Positions 60,067-64,000 of a DNA stretch of 64,000 nucleotides are shown in pieces. How positions within the stretch are numbered: position 1 is the first letter of the stretch; each line of letters starts with the position of its first letter. Origin of the DNA: Roseivirga sp. BDSF3-8 (GTDB lineage: Bacteria; Bacteroidota; Bacteroidia; Cytophagales; Cyclobacteriaceae); contig NZ_JBGNFV010000001.1 in NCBI RefSeq assembly GCF_041449215.1, positions 4,171,001-4,235,000 of the forward strand, in the 5' to 3' direction. A program made the translations under genes and the position numbers. The notes under the pieces were generated by a model. That model saw only the letters and a program-made list of their open reading frames with translations. It made no database searches and was not told the origin of the DNA.

Positions 60067-61275
60067 TTAAATCACGTCGCCGGTAAAAACCGGAGTTTGA
60101 AAGCGCATGCGGTTTCCCGCCTCCGCCGTCACGGCTCTGCACACTGCGTCAGGGCCGTACCTGTACTTTATACTGTCCAGTGCCTGGTGCAACCGTATGT
60201 TTTCTTCTGTCTCTTCAAACAGATGTATCTGATGCTGCCCGTGTACCAGGCTGCTTACTCTTACCCCCAGCAGCCGTATTAGCATGCGGCGGTTATACAG
60301 TTTATCAAATAGCTCCAGCGCATGAGCTATCAGCAGATCGTCAGAAGAAGTGTAGGGTATGCGAAGCTGCCTCGAGACGGTGTCGAAATTGCTGTAGCGA
60401 AGCTTTACCGTCAGACAGGAGGTCAGCTTTTTCTGTTCCCGCATCTTAAACCCTATCTTCTCCACCATGCCGATAAGCGAGGCCTTCAGCTTTTGCACGT
60501 CTATGGTATCCGTACTGAATGTATGCTCAGTAGAGATAGACTTACGTTCGCTGTAGGGCTCCACCGGAGAGTCGTCTATACCATGGGCCCTCTTTTTTAG
60601 TACAGGTCCCATATTTCCAAATACTGCCCGCAGCATCTCGTCTGGCATTTCGCGTAGCGTTGCCACTTTTACTATGCCCATTTCATTCAGCAACCGGGCT
60701 GTTTTTTTACCTATCAGCGGGATTTTTTTTACCGGCAGCGGGGCCAGAAAGTCCCCCTCCGTACCGTGTACGATCTCCCGCTGTCCGTTTGGCTTGCACT
60801 CACCTGTAGCGATCTTGGAGACCATCTTATTGCCAGATAGCCCCATGGAGATGGTAAGGCCGCTCTCTTTCATGATGGTTTGCCTTAGCTCCGTGCCCCA
60901 TTTGTAGCAGCCAAAGAACCGGTCCATGCCTGATACGTCCAGGTAAAACTCATCGATAGACGATTTCTCAAACAAAGGCGCCTTATCGCTGATGATCTCT
61001 GTGATCAAGTGAGAATAGCGGCTGTAGGCTTCCATGTCCCCCTTTATCACGATGGCATCAGGGCAAAGCTGGAGAGCCATCTTTACGGGCATGGCCGAAT
61101 GTACACCAAAGTGCCGGGCCTCGTAGCTGCAGGAAGCCACCACGCCCCGGTCTCCCGTACCCCCTATAATAAGAGGCTTGTGCTTCAGACGATTATCTCT
61201 CAGGCATTCTACTGATACAAAAAAGGCATCCAAATCCATGTGGATCACCGACCGGTTAGCCTCTGCATTCATCAT
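60067..61275 (-). CDS. dinB: Y-family DNA polymerase (DinB/Pol IV type)
   Basis: 402 residues. Translesion polymerase. Catalytic motifs MDLDAFFVSVE (near 13-23, the first Asp pair), SCSYEARHFGV, and SSIDEFYLDVSG are all present, with the HhH region KKIPLIGKKTARLLNEMGI and a little-finger domain. The length is a little above E. coli Pol IV (351), with a C-terminal extension that could include a clamp-binding peptide. It is separate from ImuB-type relatives, which lack the catalytic residues; here they are intact. It is next to the S24 regulator at 59064 and divergent from the small gene at 61373 with a TGCTAAT word between, so DNA-damage control is likely. Confidence 0.93.
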   Translation of the reverse strand: MMNAEANRSVIHMDLDAFFVSVECLRDNRLKHKPLIIGGTGDRGVVASCSYEARHFGVHSAMPVKMALQLCPDAIVIKGDMEAYSRYSHLITEIISDKAPLFEKSSIDEFYLDVSGMDRFFGCYKWGTELRQTIMKESGLTISMGLSGNKMVSKIATGECKPNGQREIVHGTEGDFLAPLPVKKIPLIGKKTARLLNEMGIVKVATLREMPDEMLRAVFGNMGPVLKKRAHGIDDSPVEPYSERKSISTEHTFSTDTIDVQKLKASLIGMVEKIGFKMREQKKLTSCLTVKLRYSNFDTVSRQLRIPYTSSDDLLIAHALELFDKLYNRRMLIRLLGVRVSSLVHGQHQIHLFEETEENIRLHQALDSIKYRYGPDAVCRAVTAEAGNRMRFQTPVFTGDVI

Positions 61276-61372
61276 TCTTCTCCTCCCTCATTACTAATTC
61301 TATATGCTAATAAACCCCTGCATTTGCCTTTGGTTGTTCTTTTTACTAAATTTATAAGCAAATATACTAAAA
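61276..61372. promoter_or_regulatory. Divergent promoter region, dinB and 61373 gene
   Basis: 97 AT-rich bases with TATGCTAATA (61303-61312) and ATTTATAAGCAAATATAC near 61349-61366. The TGCTAA core also occurs before the dnaE-type gene (57749-57755) and before the second regulator (61743-61748). Confidence 0.4.
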
Positions 61373-61717
61373 ATGGTAGCCAAGCCAAGGTGTAATACTA
61401 AAAAAATTGACAAAATGAGAAGCGAAATGAACAGGCCCGACGGCTATAATCTTAAGCTAAAACCTAAGAAGCTTTCTTCCGGACGGTGCCAGGTGAGGTT
61501 TGAAGTGCAGACCGGAAAAAGCGGTGCGACACCTATATATAATGCGGCATATGGGTATTACCTGGCTGAGCCGGGTGCTACGCTCAAGGAAGTAGTGGAA
61601 GCGATACAGCAAAAACTGGGGGATGCAGAGGATAAAGACCGGCTATATCATGATAATCTCTACCATCTGCAGCGAAAATCTGCACCGCACACCGATTTTA
61701 TTCTCTTTACCAGTTGA
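61373..61717 (+). CDS. Small unknown protein upstream of the XRE-S24 gene
   Basis: 114 residues from the ATG at 61373; a later Met at residue 15 (MRSEMNRPDGYNL) is an alternative start. Basic N-terminal part (KPKKLSSGRCQVRFEVQTGK) followed by an acidic helical segment (VVEAIQQKLGDAEDKDRL). No signal peptide or known family. It lies 67 bases before the second XRE-S24 regulator on the same strand and divergent from dinB, so it is part of the damage-response cassette by position. Confidence 0.7.
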   Translation: MVAKPRCNTKKIDKMRSEMNRPDGYNLKLKPKKLSSGRCQVRFEVQTGKSGATPIYNAAYGYYLAEPGATLKEVVEAIQQKLGDAEDKDRLYHDNLYHLQRKSAPHTDFILFTS

Positions 61718-61784
61718 TTTTTGCCAAAAATACACGCAATATTGCTAAACAAATTGGTGTATGTCAACACGCTACTACTAAATT

Positions 61785-62591
61785 ATGGGTTTGGTAAACG
61801 AAAATATTAAATGGCTCCGTAAGAAAGAGCGCCTCACACAGGAACAGCTTGCTGAAAAAATTGGTATAAAGCGTTCGTTGCTAGGTGCTTACGAAGAGGG
61901 TAGGGCCGACCCCAGGCTAAATAATCTGCTGAATATCGCAAGGCAGTTTGACGTCTCTGTAGATACCCTCCTTACAAAAGATGTCAGCCGCATGTCGGAA
62001 GATCAGTTAAAAGCCCACTCGTCTACAGGCACCGGTATCACTGATAATTTCCGAGTACTCTCTATCACTGTCGATAGCGAGGACCGGGAGAATATCGAGC
62101 TTGTCCCGCAAAAAGCCGCCGCCGGTTATCTCAATGGCTATGCTGATCCTGAGTACCTGGAAGAACTACCCCGTTTCAGACTTCCTAACCTGCCTGGGGG
62201 AGCCACCTACCGCGCATTTGAGATAAGCGGTGACAGTATGCTGCCGCTCATGCCAGGCACCATCATAGTAGGTAGTTACGTAGAGAGCCCGGCATCCATT
62301 CGTGATGGTAAAACCTATGTGCTCGTTACCCAGCGTGAAGGCGTCGTGTACAAGCGTGTGTACCGTCAGCGTGACGACCGCGGCAAAGAGGACTCTTCCC
62401 TCAGGCTCATGAGCGATAACCGCTCCTATGATCCCTATGATGTAGGCCTGGACGAGGTTATTGAACTCTGGGAAGCCAGGGCCTTCATATCCTCTCAGTT
62501 TCCTGAGCCGGAAGAAACCGACATGAGTATAGAAAAGCTTACCAACATTGTGCTGAACCTCCAGCAGGAGGTAATGCGCCTCAAGAAATAA
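61785..62591 (+). CDS. XRE-S24 (LexA/CI-like) self-cleaving repressor
   Basis: 268 residues. XRE helix-turn-helix at 5-65 (LTQEQLAEKIGIKRSLLGAY), then an S24 peptidase domain (105-230). The catalytic pair is Ser151 in ISGDSM and Lys190 in VVYKRV, and AAAGYL holds an Ala113-Gly114 bond. The distances (38 from the bond to Ser, 39 from Ser to Lys) match LexA, where they are 35 and 37. So autocleavage on a RecA-type signal is plausible. A helical tail (245-268) may dimerise. ATTGCTAAAC at 61741-61750, 35 bases before the start, could be its operator. With the dinB and dnaE-type genes nearby, it is the likely switch of the cassette. Confidence 0.9.
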   Translation: MGLVNENIKWLRKKERLTQEQLAEKIGIKRSLLGAYEEGRADPRLNNLLNIARQFDVSVDTLLTKDVSRMSEDQLKAHSSTGTGITDNFRVLSITVDSEDRENIELVPQKAAAGYLNGYADPEYLEELPRFRLPNLPGGATYRAFEISGDSMLPLMPGTIIVGSYVESPASIRDGKTYVLVTQREGVVYKRVYRQRDDRGKEDSSLRLMSDNRSYDPYDVGLDEVIELWEARAFISSQFPEPEETDMSIEKLTNIVLNLQQEVMRLKK

Positions 62592-62678
62592 TGTGGAGGT
62601 AGTACCGTTTCCTTTGTATAAAAGGCGTTGGCATGATAAGGCCGTACCGCTCTGCCGGTAAGCCATATTGCATGCGAC

Positions 62679-62723
62679 AAAAAAAGCCTCTCGTCCGTTT
62701 GGAGGGGAGGCCTTTGTATTTTT
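62679..62723. terminator. Terminator between convergent genes
   Basis: AAAAAAAGCCTCTC and GGGGAGGCCTTT arms pair across a loop, with T-rich DNA on the plus side and the A run giving T7 on the minus side. It lies between the repressor stop (62591) and the OmpA-family stop (62746). Confidence 0.75.
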
Positions 62724-62745
62724 AAGGGCAGATTATTTCGACTTA

Positions 62746-63426
62746 TTAGTCATCAAGCTCACCGTCACGGGCAGCTTCTTTCAGTTCTTCGTTTGCAAAG
62801 ATAGCTACCTCTACGCGGCGGTTTTGCTGGCGTCCGGCAGCGGATTCATTACTCGCTACTGGCTGAGTTTCACCGTATCCTTTGATCTGGAAACGACCAG
62901 GAGTTACACCCAGTGAAGTAGCATAGTTTACTACAGACTCTGCTCTGCGCTGTGACAGGCTCATATTGTAGTCATCGCTACCCGTAGCATCCGTATGACC
63001 CTCTACGAGAATGTTTGTATCCTCATACTTTTTAAGCGTCTCGGCCAGCTCTCTGATATTCTCTTTAGCTTCCGGCGTCAGGGTTGATTTATCCACGTCG
63101 AACAAAATACCGGAATCGAAGGTAATCTTAATACCCTCACCCACACGCTCCACAGTAGCACCGTCGAGGTCCTCTTCCAGCTCTTCTGCTTGCTTGTCCA
63201 TGTAAGCACCGATGGCTGAACCAGCTACACCACCTATAGCAGCGCCCAGAATGGCACCGGCTGCTGTATTACCTGCTGCTTTACCAATGGCTGCACCAGC
63301 GGCAGCTCCACCGGCCGCGCCGTATACGCCACCTTTGGCAGTCTTGCTCCAGTTAGAGCAGCTACCCAGAAATATCATAATACTCATGCACAGTGATAGT
63401 GCAAGAACTCTTTTCCTAACAGTCAT
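62746..63426 (-). CDS. OmpA-family lipoprotein with glycine zipper
   Basis: 226 residues from the ATG at 63426 (MTVRKRVLAL); the TTG two codons earlier is unlikely. Lipobox LGSC puts the anchored Cys at residue 23. Residues 30-75 are a glycine-zipper segment (GGVYGAAGGAAAGAAIGKAAG), then an acidic linker, then an OmpA-like peptidoglycan-binding domain (100-210) with FDVDKSTLTPEAKENI, VEGHTDATGSDDYN.LS..RA, and GYGETQPVASN. It is of the YiaD/Pal-like type and anchors outer membrane to cell wall. The glycine zipper plus OmpA order is common in such proteins. It is monocistronic with a terminator downstream. Confidence 0.93.
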   Translation of the reverse strand: MTVRKRVLALSLCMSIMIFLGSCSNWSKTAKGGVYGAAGGAAAGAAIGKAAGNTAAGAILGAAIGGVAGSAIGAYMDKQAEELEEDLDGATVERVGEGIKITFDSGILFDVDKSTLTPEAKENIRELAETLKKYEDTNILVEGHTDATGSDDYNMSLSQRRAESVVNYATSLGVTPGRFQIKGYGETQPVASNESAAGRQQNRRVEVAIFANEELKEAARDGELDD

Positions 63427-63511
63427 GGTCAAAATAATTTAAGTTAAAAGTACCACGAGCGCTTTCAATCGCGCGTTTACCTGTCATTAAGCAAAAAGGC
63501 GGCCAAAATGT

Positions 63512-64000
63512 TTAGAGGCTCTTGAGCGTCTCTATCATGTCCTTAATGGCGTCCCGCTCCGGGTCCGGGTTAGTAGCTCCCTGGCCCAGCTTAAACCAAA
63601 ACCCATCACCAGGCTGAAGGTATTGACCTGGCTTAGAGGGGGTTTTAGGAGAGGCTTTTTCGTAGTCATAGTCCGGAATATACACCTGGCGCAGCACGGG
63701 CTTCACGTTTTCCCAAGACATATCATATTTCTTATTTTCCTTCTTCCCTCCTGCATTTTCCTTGTATTTTTCTACCTGTGCTTTACGCAGATGAAAGATC
63801 GGCCGGAGGAGTATTTCCTCCTTCTGTTTTCCAGGGCCCAACTCGAGGTAGCGAACCTCCAGGTAGCGTTCCTTCTCTGCCAGCTCGTAGACACCCTGCA
63901 CCAGTTCCTGAAGGAAATAGTCCCATAGCTCCGTTTCGGCAGGTACTGCCTTAAAGGTTTCCCCGTCTTTCGTCTTGTAAAAAAGCTGAATATAAGGTTC
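63512..64000 (-). CDS. Unknown protein, 3' part only (runs off the window)
   Basis: The open frame continues without a stop to the window edge, giving at least 162 codons. The visible part is charged and includes LWDYFLQELVQGVYEL, ILLRPIFHLRKAQVEKYK and a Pro-rich turn KASPKTPSKPGQYLQPG, ending MIETLKSL. No signal or membrane segment is visible and no family is recognised. A GTG at 63901 could be mistaken for the start, but the same frame continues upstream with normal codons. The gene is on the same strand as the OmpA-family gene, with about 85 bases between its stop and that start. Confidence 0.75.
   Translation of the reverse strand, partial: EPYIQLFYKTKDGETFKAVPAETELWDYFLQELVQGVYELAEKERYLEVRYLELGPGKQKEEILLRPIFHLRKAQVEKYKENAGGKKENKKYDMSWENVKPVLRQVYIPDYDYEKASPKTPSKPGQYLQPGDGFWFKLGQGATNPDPERDAIKDMIETLKSL

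Overview
The window comes from a member of the Bacteroidota. The pointers are a C-terminal type IX secretion (T9SS) sorting domain on the first gene, few Shine-Dalgarno sequences, a promoter of the TTG-N20-TAnnTTTG type before the polymerase gene at 57736, several lipoproteins with Bacteroidota-style signal peptides, and a double-glycine peptide precursor of the pinensin/lanthipeptide type. The gene mix (large multidomain kinase, DyP peroxidase, DUF4157 proteins, many dispersed repeats) suggests a large-genome Cytophagales or Chitinophagales relative, but no rRNA or taxonomic marker is present and the genus cannot be named. There are no tRNA or rRNA genes, CRISPR arrays or recognisable transposases.

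Layout. 0.1-7.8 kb, minus strand: a T9SS cargo protein and a two-gene unit of large unknown proteins (a TULIP/P47-like protein followed by a propeller-like protein with a hydrophobic C terminus). 8.3-16.8 kb: two small XRE regulators linked to coiled-coil proteins (one pair split, one fused), a 1133-residue HD plus Hsp90-type ATPase, and an orphan lipoprotein, separated by repeat-rich spacers. 17.3-28.1 kb, plus strand: a type I restriction-modification locus, hsdM - repeat-filled spacer - hsdS - DUF262 remnant - GHKL ATPase/nuclease-like gene - hsdR. 28.1-34.1 kb: a gene-poor tract in which small AT-rich genes (lipoprotein, 118-residue unknown, RiPP precursor, CIA30 protein) alternate with GC-richer blocks of dispersed composite repeats. 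35.0-45.5 kb: three tandem DUF4157 (eCIS-core) proteins with near-identical N-terminal modules and unrelated C-terminal regions, a partner coupled to the last one, a small beta-rich protein and a possible actinoporin-like protein. 46.0-54.4 kb, minus strand: a probable four-gene operon of DyP peroxidase, unknown partner, giant AAA/TPR/GAF histidine kinase and response regulator. 54.8-62.6 kb: a DNA-damage-type cassette of DnaE-type polymerase, Y-family polymerase and two XRE-S24 (LexA/CI-like) regulators, with a stray type II thioesterase. 62.7-64 kb: an OmpA-family lipoprotein and the 3' end of an unknown gene.

How it fits together. The left half is an accessory or defence region: type I R-M, two large GHKL ATPase proteins, and a remnant of a DUF262 (GmrSD-type) gene. 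The centre is a repeat-bounded series of small genes including a candidate lanthipeptide precursor that has no modification enzymes nearby. The DUF4157 cluster looks like cargo for a contractile injection system or a family of polymorphic toxins; no sheath, baseplate or spike genes are in the window. The right part is a regulated mutagenesis module in which one S24 regulator keeps its cleavage site and catalytic residues and its paralogue has lost both. Statements about base composition are by eye; family names rest on motif recognition, not on searches.
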